Below, in pieces: positions 8,986-18,820 of a stretch of 64,000 bases of DNA. The stretch's first letter is position 1; every line of letters starts with the position of its first letter. The notes below the pieces were generated by a model. The model had not been told where the DNA came from, searched no databases, and worked only from the letters and a program-made list of their open reading frames with translations. A program made the translations under genes and the position numbers. This stretch comes from Vibrio mexicanus. Its GTDB lineage: Bacteria > Pseudomonadota > Gammaproteobacteria > Enterobacterales > Vibrionaceae. The stretch spans positions 19,156 through 83,155 of the forward strand of contig NZ_JYJP01000054.1 in assembly GCF_001012815.1 (NCBI RefSeq). The letters are read 5' to 3'.

Positions 8986-9883
8986 TTAGGCTCTTCGCGC
9001 TTTGAGCACGATTCCAATGCCCCCGAGTACCAATAAGCAAGCCAGCATCAATCGCAATGTCAAAGGCTCTGCAACAAACACCACGCCTCCCAATGCCGCA
9101 ATCACAGGGACCGACAACTGAACGACCGACGCTTGAGTTGCACTCAACCCATTTAAAGCTTGATACCAAATGGTGTAACCGAGAGCCGAAGCTACTGCAC
9201 CAGATAATGAGGCATACACTACCCCTTCTGTACTGATGTTTTCCAAAGAGACGGTAAACACCGCTAATACAACGACCAATGGCATCGTATAGTAGAAGTT
9301 CAGGGCCGTTTGCTTGAGAGGATTAGCTGCCCCCTACCCAGTATTGAATAAACACCCCAAGCGACGCCAGATAAAGTCATGAGAAGATACCCTGTTAAGT
9401 CGTCAAGACCAGTACTCGCTTGAGACATACTCGGTAGCATCAAATAGGCAAGACCACCGAACGAAATCAACACACCAATGACTTCTTGAACCGTCAACTT
9501 ATGCCCTTGAGTCACACCCATTAGAATCATAGTGATCTGCACTGAACCAAATAACACCAACGCTCCCGTTCCAGTATCTAACTCCGTGTAGGCAAACGAG
9601 AACAGCACTGCATAGGCAAACAGCATAGCAGCAGATATCAAAGTTAATCTTGTATTCTTACCACTCTCTTTTTTGTCGACCTGTTCTTGGACTGAATCCT
9701 TTGTCCAAACAAGACTCAACACAACAAATACCAGAACGCCGGAAACTAGCCTGACCACCGAGAAGGTTCCCGCATCCATTTCGCCTTCTTTTAAGCTAGC
9801 CGGCACAGCACTGAGTTCGCCGCAAACGCCACCAGCGCCAAAACGGCATAAATGAAGGTTTTCAGAGGGGAGTTTTGACTCAT
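8986..9883 (-). CDS. EamA/DMT family inner-membrane transporter (two frameshifts)
   Basis: After repair this is a 299-residue ten-helix EamA protein. The repeats are recognisable, for example GALVLFGSVQITMILMG in the first half and SVVQLSVPVIAALGG in the second. The start is the ATG at 9883 with AAGGAG upstream. The frame breaks twice. Near 9794-9796 one base is missing between CRLA and LKEGEM. In the CCCCC run at 9331-9335 one base is missing between YSILGRG and AANPLKQTALNFYYT. Both repairs give conserved-looking sequence. The substrate cannot be read from sequence. It is divergent from ppiB. Confidence 0.78.
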
Positions 9884-10047
9884 GCTGTTAAACTGCTCCT
9901 TGTCCATAATGCTAGCGATGGAACTGCTTCCCACGGTTGTTAGTTTGCAAGGTTCCTATCCTTTCTTTGCCCGGCGAGTATAATACCGCACTAACACAAT
10001 ACCCAAACGACTATACCACTAACCACTTTACGTAAGGCGATACCGTT

Positions 10048-10542
10048 ATGATTACGCTTTCTACCAACTTTGGTGATATCCACATTGAACTAGACATGGA
10101 AAAGGCGCCAGTTAGTTCAAAGAACTTCAAAAAATATTGTGAAGATGGTTTTTACAACGGCACCATTTTTCACCGTGTCATCAAAGGGTTCATGATTCAA
10201 GGTGGCGGCTACGATGTTCTGTTAGATGAAAAGCCAACGCATGGCCCAATCGCTAATGAAGCGAATCGTGGCCTGAAAAACACAGTTGGTACAATTGCAA
10301 TGGCGAGAACAGACGCTCCGCACTCTGCGACAGCACAGTTCTTCATCAACTTAGCTGACAACGACTTTTTAGATCATACCGGGAAAACCAATCAAGGCTG
10401 GGGCTACGCTGTATTTGGTAAGGTCACAGCCGGGATGGATGTGGTGAGCCGTATTGCCGAAGTCGATACCATGTCTCGACTTGAACACGATGATGTGCCT
10501 GTTGAAGCGATCACCATTGAAAGCGTGACGGTTTCTGAATAA
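10048..10542 (+). CDS. ppiB: Peptidyl-prolyl cis-trans isomerase B (cyclophilin)
   Basis: A 164-residue cytoplasmic cyclophilin with no signal peptide. The catalytic signature is complete: [13 protein letters not shown], then [19 protein letters not shown] and WGYAVFGKV. It accelerates proline isomerisation during protein folding. It is transcribed alone, divergently from the DMT gene, with a strong terminator after the stop. Confidence 0.95.
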   Translation: MITLSTNFGDIHIELDMEKAPVSSKNFKKYCEDGFYNGTIFHRVIKGFMIQGGGYDVLLDEKPTHGPIANEANRGLKNTVGTIAMARTDAPHSATAQFFINLADNDFLDHTGKTNQGWGYAVFGKVTAGMDVVSRIAEVDTMSRLEHDDVPVEAITIESVTVSE

Positions 10543-10561
10543 TCGAATACTCATGGAATAC

Positions 10562-10597
10562 AAAAAGGCGAGCAACTTTCATTGCTCGCCTTTTTTA
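10562..10597. terminator. Bidirectional terminator between ppiB and DUF3297 gene
   Basis: The 14-bp stem AAAAAGGCGAGCAA/TTGCTCGCCTTTTT has T-runs on both strands. It serves the converging ppiB and DUF3297 genes. Confidence 0.85.
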
Positions 10598-10611
10598 ATC
10601 TTAACAGCGAC

Positions 10612-10854
10612 TTATACGTAATAAGCTTCTACTGTACCTTTTAGCTTGATCAACATTGGTTGACCCCAGCGATCTTTCGCTTTTGGTGAAGGGATCTTCA
10701 CCCAACCTTCGCTAATGCAGTACTCTTCAACGTCGTTACGCTCTTTGCCGTTTAGACGAATACCGATTTGATGCTCAAAACACTCAGCTACGTAGTGTGG
10801 GCTGCGTGGGTTGCCTGCTAGATGATCTGGCAGTTCTGGCTTGTTATCGCTCAT
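10612..10854 (-). CDS. DUF3297 family protein
   Basis: A full-length 80-residue DUF3297 protein. The whole sequence fits the family: MSDNKPELPDHLAGNPRSP at the start, then IGIRLNGKERNDVEEYC and a closing GTVEAYYV. These small soluble proteins are common in proteobacteria and have no assigned function. A CAGG motif precedes the ATG. Confidence 0.9.
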   Translation of the reverse strand: MSDNKPELPDHLAGNPRSPHYVAECFEHQIGIRLNGKERNDVEEYCISEGWVKIPSPKAKDRWGQPMLIKLKGTVEAYYV

Positions 10855-10964
10855 GATTCATGACCTGAAAGAAAATAATAGAGCGCTATTGTAGTCAATC
10901 GAACATAACCACTCAAGCCATATGCTTATTGTTTTCACCTAAAGATCTGACCTGCAAAACTCGC

Positions 10965-11438
10965 TTAAGACTTACCCAAATACGGAGTTAAGCATGCGCT
11001 GACTGCTTCTTGATTGAGGGTACATTTCATTTCAATCAGTCGGTGTTCACCCACTTGCTCTGAGTCCGAGACGAAATCAAAGCCAAAACCTTCATAGAAA
11101 GTCCTTAGATATTCGTGAGCATGAATGCTAACCGCCTGAACGCCGTGCTCTTGCGCATAATTCATCATCAAGGTAACAACGTCAGACGCAATACCACGAC
11201 CGCGATAAGGTTTGGTCACAGCAACACGGGCTAGCGTAGCTTGTTGATTAACATCCACAGTTAATCGGGCCGTCGCCACTAAATTCTCACCGTCAGTCAG
11301 CAAAGCATGAATCGAACGCTGATCTTTACCATCCAAATCCAGCTCTAACGGAATCTGCTGCTCATCAACAAAAACCTCATATCGAATCGCATGTGCCCGC
11401 TCGATAATATCTGGGGTACTACCAATTTGTTGCTTCAT
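10965..11438 (-). CDS. GNAT family N-acetyltransferase
   Basis: A 157-residue GNAT protein. The acetyl-CoA loop is visible as PYRGRGIAS, preceded by the strand ATLARVAV and followed by the helix DVVTLMMNYAQEHG. The early motif IRYEVFVDEQQIPLELDLDG resembles the ElaA/YjaB-type group. The substrate is unknown. It begins 17 bases after the RNase HI-type gene upstream, so the two are probably one transcript. Confidence 0.85.
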   Translation of the reverse strand: MKQQIGSTPDIIERAHAIRYEVFVDEQQIPLELDLDGKDQRSIHALLTDGENLVATARLTVDVNQQATLARVAVTKPYRGRGIASDVVTLMMNYAQEHGVQAVSIHAHEYLRTFYEGFGFDFVSDSEQVGEHRLIEMKCTLNQEAVSACLTPYLGKS

Positions 11439-11455
11439 AAACGTCTTTAAATCTT

Positions 11456-12211
11456 TTAGCCAGTTCGAAGGGCGAGAATCTCTGAGATATCGTCAGTGTC
11501 TTGATAATGCTGTAGAGCAGGCTCTTTAGTATCGATTGCCACAATCGACATTCTATCCGCAAGTTCATTCCCTTCAATGCCGACATGTCCGTTGACATGA
11601 TGAATCTTAATATCAGCTTCAATCTGTTGGTAGAGTTCAAATGCCGGTTGGATGATATCGAGGTTTTTAATCTCTCCACCAGATTTGGTCCAACCCTTTT
11701 TCTGCCAGCCTTTTGCCCATTTCGTGATGCAGTCTATCGAGTACTTCGAATCACAATAGATCGCCACGGTATTACCTTGGGCGAGGACTTCTTTGGCCAT
11801 GATTAAAGCGTGATGCAGACCTTTAAGCTCTGCCGTATTGTTCGTCCCCATTGCTTGATAGAGACCATACCAAAGCGTATCGATTTTGTTGTCTCGATAG
11901 ACCGCAATACCTGTTCCGGATTCACCAGGGTTTGGCTCACTCGCGCCATCAGTGAAAATCTTCACTTGGTAAGGCATGTCATCAATTTGAGCTTGAGTAA
12001 GCGCGTTGGGTTTAGCTTGTTTGGTCGCCCCTTTGGGCTTTACAGGAACTGCCGAAGGTTTGCCTGAATATGCGGCCTCGGCTTCAGCTTGAGTTGGGAA
12101 AGACTTGTACTTGGCTCCAGCAAAGCCATCAACTTGCGCTTTGCATTCATTCCAAGTCGTAAAAATGCCTGGCGTGCGCCCTTTCCAAACCACATAGAAT
12201 TTCTTTGCCAC
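11456..12211 (-). CDS. Ribonuclease HI with N-terminal viroplasmin-like domain
   Basis: A two-domain 251-residue protein. The N-terminal 50 residues (KFYVVWKGRTPGIFTTWNECKAQVDGF by eye) form a caulimovirus viroplasmin-type domain that binds RNA/DNA hybrids in RNase H1 proteins. A Lys/Pro-rich linker leads to the catalytic domain, where all four acidic residues are visible: D in FTDGASEPNPG, E in NTAELKGLHHA, D in YCDSKYSI and D in GNELADRM. It cuts RNA in RNA/DNA hybrids. I chose the GTG at 12211 because AGGGG lies 5 bases upstream. It is distinct from the short housekeeping rnhA of enterics. Confidence 0.87.
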   Translation of the reverse strand: MAKKFYVVWKGRTPGIFTTWNECKAQVDGFAGAKYKSFPTQAEAEAAYSGKPSAVPVKPKGATKQAKPNALTQAQIDDMPYQVKIFTDGASEPNPGESGTGIAVYRDNKIDTLWYGLYQAMGTNNTAELKGLHHALIMAKEVLAQGNTVAIYCDSKYSIDCITKWAKGWQKKGWTKSGGEIKNLDIIQPAFELYQQIEADIKIHHVNGHVGIEGNELADRMSIVAIDTKEPALQHYQDTDDISEILALRTG

Positions 12212-12248
12212 AATCACCCCTTTCTCTACGGCCGATAAGCTTCTTAGA

Positions 12249-12277
12249 CAAAAAGGCTTAGCACAACACTAAGCCTT
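12249..12277 (-). terminator. Terminator after the serine hydrolase gene
   Basis: AAGGCTTAG (12253-12261) pairs with CTAAGCCTT (12269-12277). On the minus strand it is followed by TTTTGTC. It separates the serine hydrolase from the RNase HI gene. Confidence 0.75.
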
Positions 12278-12379
12278 ATAGAATAATCTAGTTATATAAC
12301 ACTTACGCCCAAACGAAAATCACTTCCCTAAGAACTTGGTAATAAGTGATGAGAAACTCACCATTCATCAGCTCATAAA

Positions 12380-13774
12380 CTAAAGGAAAGCGGGTAGAAT
12401 ATGCTCGTCAATGATTTTTCGATTGTCGCCAAAGCGTTCAAAATTGTAGCCCGTCGTAACAATGACAAGATTATGCTCTTTGAACACCGCAATAGTCTGA
12501 TCACCCCAACCAGATGCGAGGATAGCAGCGTGACGTTTTTGATTACGGACAAACACATCATTCCACCAATAGTAACTATAACCTTGGGCGACTGGGTAAA
12601 CCAATGATTGTGTGCTTTCCTCAATCCAACCTTTACTTAATAGTTGCTTACCATTCCACTCACCATCATTTGCAATCAGTTGGCCAAATTTCAGCATATC
12701 ACGTGGCCTAAAGTACATACCACCTCCTGCGCCCATTCGGCCATCTTGCATGTACGCCCAGCTAGCATTGGTAATGCACAAGTCTTTCAGTCGACTCGCT
12801 CTAAAATACTCAGCGGCATTAGTTTGTGGCGTTGCGTTGTGAATCAGTTCTGCGACTACATCCACCGCACCACCGCTATAAGCGAAAGTTGTTCCTGGTG
12901 CGTTTGCCAATGGCAGGTCCAAAACATACTTGATTGTATCTCTAGCCGTCATCTGCGCAGTTCGAGCATTTTCTGGATGAGTATAAGGCACAGCCCACTC
13001 ATCCCACTCCCAACCGGCTTGCATTAAAAGTGCGTGTTTTAACGAAATTTTGTCTTTACCATCATCAAACGACTTTCGGTACTTAGGAAAGTACTGGCTT
13101 ATCGGATCGTCGACGCTGTTAATGTAACCTTCTTCAATTGCACTACCTGCAAGCAGAGAGGTAATGCTTTTACTCACCGACTGCACCATCTGCTTTTCAT
13201 CTTTATTGAAGCCATGAAAGTACTTTTCGACAATGAGCTCTCCGTCTTTAGCAACCAATACACTGTTGATGCGACCGTATGTGCCTTTATCAATTTCATT
13301 CCACAAAGAGCTTAAAGCTTCGTTATGAGTTAACGTCACCTCAAATGGAAAAGCGTTTTGACACTCCTCTGGATTGGTATGACCTAGATCAGCAGCGTAA
13401 AAAGGTTGATGTGAAATAGTGGCAACGTTCTTGTCACCAACGGAATCAACACGGCTATAGCGTACTTGATGCGCCCAATCCCGATAGATGATTTTCTGAA
13501 ATTTACCCTTGCGGACATTTGAAAACGCGCCGCCTGCATAAAAGTTGACTAAATCGAAGGTATTATTATTCGATAGCGCGACCTCCATCACTCCTTGCGT
13601 ATTGTACATGTACAGCTTGTCCTCTCGCTGCTCAATACGAAGGTAGATGTTTGAGTCAACCTCTGATTGATAAATGCCAACATATCTTGAGAGGTCCTGA
13701 GCTAAGGCATAGGTTGAAGAGATTATGCAAAAAATAGCGAGCCAATAAGCCTTAATCCATTTCGTATCAAACAT
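12380..13774 (-). CDS. Secreted serine hydrolase, class C beta-lactamase fold
   Basis: A 464-residue protein with a signal peptide (hydrophobic core YWLAIFCIISSTYALA). The N-terminal domain of about 130 residues is a beta-rich extension unlike typical beta-lactamases. The C-terminal Beta-lactamase domain has the nucleophile motif SVSKSITSLL (S-x-x-K) and the Tyr motif YSGGAVDVVAEL. The family includes esterases, peptidases and other hydrolases, so resistance should not be assumed. The ATG at 13774 has AAGGGA upstream; the TTG at 13795 lacks a site. Confidence 0.82.
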   Translation of the reverse strand: MFDTKWIKAYWLAIFCIISSTYALAQDLSRYVGIYQSEVDSNIYLRIEQREDKLYMYNTQGVMEVALSNNNTFDLVNFYAGGAFSNVRKGKFQKIIYRDWAHQVRYSRVDSVGDKNVATISHQPFYAADLGHTNPEECQNAFPFEVTLTHNEALSSLWNEIDKGTYGRINSVLVAKDGELIVEKYFHGFNKDEKQMVQSVSKSITSLLAGSAIEEGYINSVDDPISQYFPKYRKSFDDGKDKISLKHALLMQAGWEWDEWAVPYTHPENARTAQMTARDTIKYVLDLPLANAPGTTFAYSGGAVDVVAELIHNATPQTNAAEYFRASRLKDLCITNASWAYMQDGRMGAGGGMYFRPRDMLKFGQLIANDGEWNGKQLLSKGWIEESTQSLVYPVAQGYSYYWWNDVFVRNQKRHAAILASGWGDQTIAVFKEHNLVIVTTGYNFERFGDNRKIIDEHILPAFL

Positions 13775-13845
13775 CCCATATCCCTTAAAATTCAATTAAA
13801 GAATCTAAAGCCTATGGAATAAACTGATAACTTTCTTGCTTTTAA

Positions 13846-13950
13846 TCAAACTGTTAGATTCAAATCACTTACAACGTTTTCTTTCGCAGACTGATTAACA
13901 AAACCCATGTACACAATGCAAAAAATCGCAACTATGCAGACACTTTTCAT
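13846..13950 (-). CDS. Possible 34-residue single-pass membrane peptide
   Basis: An ATG at 13950 opens a short frame with a hydrophobic segment SVCIVAIFCIVYMGFV and a polar tail. There is no clear ribosome site. It lies between the serine hydrolase start and the terminator at 13996-14020. It may be a real small membrane protein or chance. Confidence 0.22.
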   Translation of the reverse strand: MKSVCIVAIFCIVYMGFVNQSAKENVVSDLNLTV

Positions 13951-13984
13951 CACTAATGAGTGATGACATTTAAATGAGTGGCTA

Positions 13985-14020
13985 GAAAAAATAAAGCCTC
14001 CAGCGTGGGGCACTGGAGGC
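13985..14020 (-). terminator. Terminator after the tail-anchored protein gene
   Basis: GCCTCCAG (13996-14003) pairs with CTGGAGGC (14013-14020), and the minus strand continues TTTATTTTTT. Confidence 0.85.
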
Positions 14021-14026
14021 ACTGAC

Positions 14027-14398
14027 TTATAAGTATAGGGAGAATAGCAAACAGACCGTAATGGTGATTGCGGTGTACCAGAAGTATTGCGATCGTGTAT
14101 CGGCAACGTGGTTACGAATGTAGTAAATTTCTTCACTCGCCATTGCAACAAAGTCGGTATGATTAATCGTTAAATCGCGTTTTGAAGCTGTCAGGTCTTC
14201 AAGCAAACGTAGATACGCAGATTCAATGAACTTCTTCACTTCGCTAATCGGTGCAGCAGGTGATATTAGATTGTTCCATACCGCCATACGAGATTCGTAT
14301 TCGCTATCGCTCACACAGTTCAAAACGCGTAGGTCGTGCTCACGTCTGTCACGCTCTTTACTCATTTTTACTGAGTCCATAGCTTTTATTCGTTCCAA
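14027..14398 (-). CDS. Small C-tail-anchored membrane protein, unknown function
   Basis: A 123-residue protein that is hydrophilic and mostly helical except for the last 20 residues, which form one membrane helix (WYTAITITVCLLFSLYL). It has no N-terminal signal, so it would be tail-anchored in the inner membrane with the bulk in the cytoplasm. The likely start is the TTG at 14398: GGAG lies 7 bases upstream, whereas the ATGs at 14380 and 14467 have no site. A strong terminator follows 7 bases after the stop. I do not recognise the family. Confidence 0.6.
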   Translation of the reverse strand: MERIKAMDSVKMSKERDRREHDLRVLNCVSDSEYESRMAVWNNLISPAAPISEVKKFIESAYLRLLEDLTASKRDLTINHTDFVAMASEEIYYIRNHVADTRSQYFWYTAITITVCLLFSLYL

Positions 14399-14629
14399 GT
14401 TTCTTCTCCAAAGGATATTCAGGTTCAAAATGTGTTGAAGAAAGAACGACTCTCGCATGTAGGGCAATAGTAGGCAGCGGATTGAAAGGTTTCAAACGGA
14501 TGATTTTTGTCTAAACGACAAATAATTTTGTAGCCACTTTCAGCCCCTCCCAATCACTTGAGAAAGTGTAAGTTGATGAACATTCGCAACGTGTTCTATA
14601 CCTAATAGAAAGCATTTCTGGAGGTTTCG

Positions 14630-15118
14630 ATGGCGGACAGCGATAACCCACACATTGCGATTCAAGATCAAATTCCACACAACCATTGCTATGGATGTGG
14701 TAACGAAAACCCCAAGGGGCTGCACATCAAAAGCTTCTGGATGGATGAGAATGTCGCCTACTGCAACTTTAGGCCACAGCCACATCATTGCGCTGGGCCT
14801 ATCCACTTTGTTAATGGTGGGATCATTTCGACCATTATCGACTGTCACTGCGTGTGCATGGCAATTTCTAAAGGCTATCAGTTACATGGCAGGGGAACGG
14901 GCGAAGGTGAACAAATTTGGTTTGCGACGGGTAATTTGAATGTGTCTTTTTTAAAGCCAGTGCCAATTGATACGGCGGTAACCCTGCGAGCCGAAGTGAT
15001 TGAGGCTTCTGAAAAGAAAATGAAGATAGTGTGCGAGCTATTCTCGAACGAGGCCATTTGCTGTCGCGCAGAAGTCATAGCGGTTAAAGTTCCTAACGAG
15101 TGGTTTCATTCTCGTTAG
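14630..15118 (+). CDS. PaaI-type hotdog thioesterase family protein
   Basis: A 162-residue hotdog protein. The N-terminal Cys-rich HNHCYGCGNENPKGLHIKS resembles a group of thioesterase-like proteins. The catalytic helix region HFVNGGIISTIIDCHCVC has the conserved Gly-Gly before the long helix. The end, GNLNVSFLKPVPIDTAVTL, matches the hotdog beta sheet. It would cleave acyl-CoA thioesters, but the substrate is unknown. GGAGG precedes the ATG. It stands alone between unrelated genes. Confidence 0.8.
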   Translation: MADSDNPHIAIQDQIPHNHCYGCGNENPKGLHIKSFWMDENVAYCNFRPQPHHCAGPIHFVNGGIISTIIDCHCVCMAISKGYQLHGRGTGEGEQIWFATGNLNVSFLKPVPIDTAVTLRAEVIEASEKKMKIVCELFSNEAICCRAEVIAVKVPNEWFHSR

Positions 15119-15167
15119 GAGCTTTCATTCTCGCTAGGAACAAAGATAGATTTGGTTTGTGAACGGT

Positions 15168-15983
15168 CTATGGGCGTTCGCCGGCCTCTAAACGGCGCTC
15201 AATGTCGGCAACCACTTCTGGGAAGTCCGCAATCGTATCGATCAAATAGTGCGGTGAGCTTTTGATAAGCTTGGCACGAGCTTTTTCACGGGCTGCATTC
15301 AGTGTCTCTTCATCTGCCGCTTGGTACTCTTCAAACGTCAGACCCGCTTCATTGCCAGAAAGCAGAAGACCAACAGTCCACATACCTGCGTTATGCCCTT
15401 CATCAATACCCGGCGCGGCATCATCCACTTTGATACAAGCGTTAACGTCAGTCACGTTTAGCTCTATCACATTCTTCAATGCCATGAATGGCGCAGGGCG
15501 TCCTCCTTGAGGAAGGTCGTCCGTCGCAACCACGTAATCGGGTTTGTATCCGTAGTCTGCCGCAACTGGAATCAACACATTCATGACTTCACGAGGGTAG
15601 CCGGAACAAGAGCCAATTTTAATGCCTTTGTCTTTCAGGCCGTTGACCACCTCAATTGCATTAACGATTGGATCGGCGTGATCGGCTACCTTGGCTTTTT
15701 GCAAAGGCATGAATGCCGCGTAGATTGCATCAATGTCTTCGCTCGTCATTGAACGACCGAACTTGTCATTCCATCGCTTATCTACTGCAGGAATTCGACC
15801 TACTGCTTGGATGTGGTCCCATTTGCCCAGCCCCATTGGTTCGCGTGCTTCTTCCAAGTTGATATCAAAATCAAAACCTTGTTTGAACGCCTCAACAAAT
15901 ATGCTGGTTGGCGCAAATGAACCAAAGTCTACGATAGTACCAGCCCAGTCAAAGATAACTGCTTGAATTGGTGAGTTACTCAT
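15168..15983 (-). CDS. phnX: Phosphonoacetaldehyde hydrolase
   Basis: A HAD-superfamily enzyme of 271 residues that splits phosphonoacetaldehyde into acetaldehyde and phosphate. The nucleophile Asp is in FDWAGT (Asp 12). The Schiff-base Lys that marks this branch is in GLGKWDH (Lys 54), and [10 protein letters not shown] follows. It is the last gene of the minus-strand phnW-pbfA-phnX operon and completes AEP breakdown. A ribosome site AAAGGA precedes the ATG. Confidence 0.95.
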   Translation of the reverse strand: MSNSPIQAVIFDWAGTIVDFGSFAPTSIFVEAFKQGFDFDINLEEAREPMGLGKWDHIQAVGRIPAVDKRWNDKFGRSMTSEDIDAIYAAFMPLQKAKVADHADPIVNAIEVVNGLKDKGIKIGSCSGYPREVMNVLIPVAADYGYKPDYVVATDDLPQGGRPAPFMALKNVIELNVTDVNACIKVDDAAPGIDEGHNAGMWTVGLLLSGNEAGLTFEEYQAADEETLNAAREKARAKLIKSSPHYLIDTIADFPEVVADIERRLEAGERP

Positions 15984-16024
15984 GTTTAATCCTTTTTATG
16001 TTTGTCAGAGCGCTTAACAGCCCA

Positions 16025-17418
16025 TTAAATTGATAAAGTGGTTGGATAGTTAAAGTCTTCGCATACTTTGGTGATCGCTTCTTCGAAGATAGCCAACGCT
16101 TCGGTTAGTTGTTCGCGAGTAATGATCAGAGGTGGACTTAACTGAATCACATTGCCTTGAGAAACTTTAAAGCTCACTCCATTGTTCAAGCACTGGTAAA
16201 GCACAGCTTCAGCTTCATCAAAAGCGCGCTCTTTGGTTTCACGATCAGTCACAAGCTCAATGCCCCACAACATACCGATGCCACGTACATCGCCAATCAC
16301 TGGGTATTTGGCTTTCATTTCCAATAGCTTTTCACGCATGAACTGACTGTCGTCTTTTGCTTTTTCTAGCAGGCCTTCTTGCTCGATAGCTTCCATAGTG
16401 GCCAATGCCGCTGCACAACCAATTGGGCTTTTCTCGTGAGTGTAATGACCCATCGAGATTTGTTCGGCCGTGTTGTATTTGTCTTTGGTTACCATGGCGG
16501 CGATGGGTACTAGCCCTCCACCTAGGCCTTTACCAATACAAAGCATGTCTGGTTCAATATCATAAGCTTGGTAGGTGAACCATTCGCCGCTGCGACCCAT
16601 GCCATTAGGAATATCATCGATAATCAGCATGACATTGTGTTTGTCGCAAATTTCACGAATGCGCTTCCAGTAGGCTTTGCTCGGTACTTGAACGTCGGTA
16701 TTGCGAACCGCTTCAGCGATAAACGCACCCACACCACCCTCTTTTTCTATCACGTATTCAAGGTAATCGGCATAGTGCACATCACTGCCATCAGGACTCG
16801 CCAATGCACCTCGGTAAGACACCGCTGGCGGAATGCGCTCAACACCCGCCATTAACGGCCCCATACCTTGGCGAAAACACGCTTCGCCCCGACAGAGATA
16901 GCATCCAACGATGCGCCGTGGAAAGAGTCCCACAACGACACTACCTTGTAGTTACCTGTGATGTGGCGTGCCAACTTAAGTGCCATACCCACCGCAGATG
17001 TCCCACCGGGTGCAAACAATACACGATTCAGTTCGCCACCACAGATTTCCGTTAGCTTTTCCGCACACTCAATCGCCGTTTCATTAGTAAAACGACGTGG
17101 TGAGAACGGCAGTTTGGCGATCTGCTCTTGCACACGTTTAATCACATGCGGATGACCATATCCTAGCTGGTGAATATTGTTGCCATGAAAATCCATGTAT
17201 TTTTTTCCTGTGGCATCTTGGATGTAAATCCCCTCTGCTGCTTCAAGCGTGTCGAGACAAGGCGTTGACATCGCTTGATGAAGAAAGACTTCAGAATCTC
17301 GTCTCAATAATGCTTGAGTTCGCGCATCGTCCATCGACGCATTCCAGGCTTGCCTCGCGGGCGTAGTGTTGACATCACCTTCACTGCGAAAGTGTGTTGG
17401 CTGTACATTCTGCTTCAT
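16025..17418 (-). CDS. pbfA: PbfA-type (R)-1-hydroxy-2-aminoethylphosphonate ammonia-lyase (frameshifted)
   Basis: A class III aminotransferase-fold PLP enzyme. In phnW-phnX clusters of vibrios this third gene was shown to be PbfA, which converts (R)-1-hydroxy-2-aminoethylphosphonate to phosphonoacetaldehyde and ammonia. The PLP lysine lies in LCIGKGLGGG, and DDIPNGMGRSGEWF precedes it. The frame is lost in the CCCC run at 16887-16890. One more G on the coding strand joins SVGG to EACFRQGMGPLMAG and gives 464 residues. It lies between phnW and phnX with short gaps. The assignment rests on position and fold; a related transaminase is the alternative. Confidence 0.82.
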
Positions 17419-17444
17419 GATTATCACTTACTTCGCTTTCTGGC

Positions 17445-18548
17445 TTACGCCACTTTCCAATACATGGCTTTTTCAATCGCACCAATTAGACGCTCAATAT
17501 CTGCAGGGTAAACTTCACCAATATTGCCGATACGGAAACAGTCTGCGTTTGACACTTTGCCTGGGTAGATCACAAAGCCTTGTGCTTTTAAGCGCGTATA
17601 AAACTCTTTGAACTGGTAATCGCTGTGATTAGGCGAATAGAAAGATGTGATGATCGGAGAATGAAGTTCATCATTGAGCAGTGGTTCAAAGCCTAATGAG
17701 CGCATACCCGCAACTAAGGTGGTTTGATTGGTTTGGTAACGATGGTGACGAGCTTTCACGCCCCCTTCTTCTTCAAGCTCCAGTAGCGCTTGGTAGAATG
17801 CACGAACCGTATGGGTTGGAGACGTGAAGCGCCATTTCCCATGATTAGCCTCCATACAGTGCCACTGGTCGTAAAGATCTAAACTCAATGAACGTGCTTG
17901 TCCTTGACACTTTTCAAGTTCACTTTGCTTTGCAATCACAAAACCAAAGCCCGGCACACCTTGAATGCACTTGTTAGCCGAACTGATCATAAAATCAATG
18001 CCTAGGTCGGCAATATCGATTGGAATACCTCCAAAGCTCGACATCGCATCTAAGATGACAACTTTGTTATGGGCATTGGCAACTGAAGCAATCTGTTCAA
18101 TTGGATTGAGCATGCCTGTGGTGGTTTCACAATGCACGATCGCAACGTGTGTGATGCTAGGGTCCGACGCCAGTGCGGTTTCAACCTCGTTCAAGTTAGG
18201 CTGTGATGTTTCACCTGGGGAAACCACATGGCACGGAATATTCAAGTATTGAGCGATTTGAGCAATACGAGCACCGTAAGCGCCGTTGTCTACAACGAGT
18301 AGTTTGCCTTCTCGACCGATCGCGCTACCAATTGTCGCTTCAACCGATGCTGTCCCGCTACCTTGCATTAATACGCTGGTGTAGCCGTCTTTTTGAGTCG
18401 CGAGTTTCACTAATTTAGCGCGAATAACTTCAACAATCTCTTTGTTGTAATCGTCATCCCAAGTGCACCAGTCTTTAAGCATGGCTTCACGCACGGTTTC
18501 TGAAGTAGATAGCGGACCAGGAGTTAACAGTAGGTATTCATTCTTCAT
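17445..18548 (-). CDS. phnW: 2-aminoethylphosphonate--pyruvate transaminase
   Basis: A 367-residue class V aminotransferase. It transfers the amino group of AEP to pyruvate, giving phosphonoacetaldehyde and alanine. Visible signatures are [15 protein letters not shown] at the start, the aspartate that holds PLP in [10 protein letters not shown], and the PLP lysine in [11 protein letters not shown] (Lys 193). The ATG at 18548 is the usual start of this protein, and GGA lies about 10 bases upstream. It is the first gene of the AEP operon, with a PhnR-like operator just upstream. Confidence 0.95.
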   Translation of the reverse strand: MKNEYLLLTPGPLSTSETVREAMLKDWCTWDDDYNKEIVEVIRAKLVKLATQKDGYTSVLMQGSGTASVEATIGSAIGREGKLLVVDNGAYGARIAQIAQYLNIPCHVVSPGETSQPNLNEVETALASDPSITHVAIVHCETTTGMLNPIEQIASVANAHNKVVILDAMSSFGGIPIDIADLGIDFMISSANKCIQGVPGFGFVIAKQSELEKCQGQARSLSLDLYDQWHCMEANHGKWRFTSPTHTVRAFYQALLELEEEGGVKARHHRYQTNQTTLVAGMRSLGFEPLLNDELHSPIITSFYSPNHSDYQFKEFYTRLKAQGFVIYPGKVSNADCFRIGNIGEVYPADIERLIGAIEKAMYWKVA

Positions 18549-18582
18549 CTTGATTTCCATTTAATCGACCACTCGGCATATT

Positions 18583-18594
18583 TGGTATACACCA
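18583..18594 (-). promoter_or_regulatory. Candidate PhnR operator upstream of phnW
   Basis: TGGTATACACCA lies 35 bases upstream of the phnW start. It is nearly identical to the site before the AEP ATPase gene (19983-19994) and similar to one at 18779-18790. Confidence 0.6.
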
Positions 18595-18778
18595 GATTTA
18601 GAGCTACTCTATCAAGTTCGAAAATCATTCGTAAACAGGCCAAAAGCGAATTTCATAAAACTTTCATATGGCATATTCTAAATTCAACCTAGTGCATATT
18701 GACCCTTAACTTTCGCAAAACTGCCATTTTAAGGTCACATATTCGTCATAAATGCTCAGTAGCTTGTAGAACACCAAC

Positions 18779-18790
18779 TGGTACAGACCA
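18779..18790 (+). promoter_or_regulatory. Candidate PhnR operator upstream of the AEP binding-protein gene
   Basis: TGGTACAGACCA shares the TGGTA and ACCA arms of the other two sites at the same spacing. It lies 28 bases before the start of the binding-protein gene. Confidence 0.5.
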
Positions 18791-18820
18791 AATTGACTTA
18801 GCCAATAACTGGAGAACATG

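Noticed and set aside
12612..13027. Plus-strand frames of 76 and 127 codons opposite the serine hydrolase
   Set aside because: They are shadows of a conserved minus-strand gene without start signals.
12380..13774. Serine hydrolase as an antibiotic-resistance beta-lactamase
   Set aside because: It has a large extra N-terminal domain and lacks the context and overall length of class C enzymes; the fold is shared by many esterases.
15100..15142. Near-duplicate TTTCATTCTCG(T/C)TAGGA at the end of the thioesterase gene
   Set aside because: It is a short imperfect tandem copy with no pairing or coding consequence that I can see.
16025..17418. pbfA as a simple alanine- or acetylornithine-type aminotransferase
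   Set aside because: Its place between phnW and phnX matches the characterised vibrio ammonia-lyase. I keep the transaminase only as an alternative.
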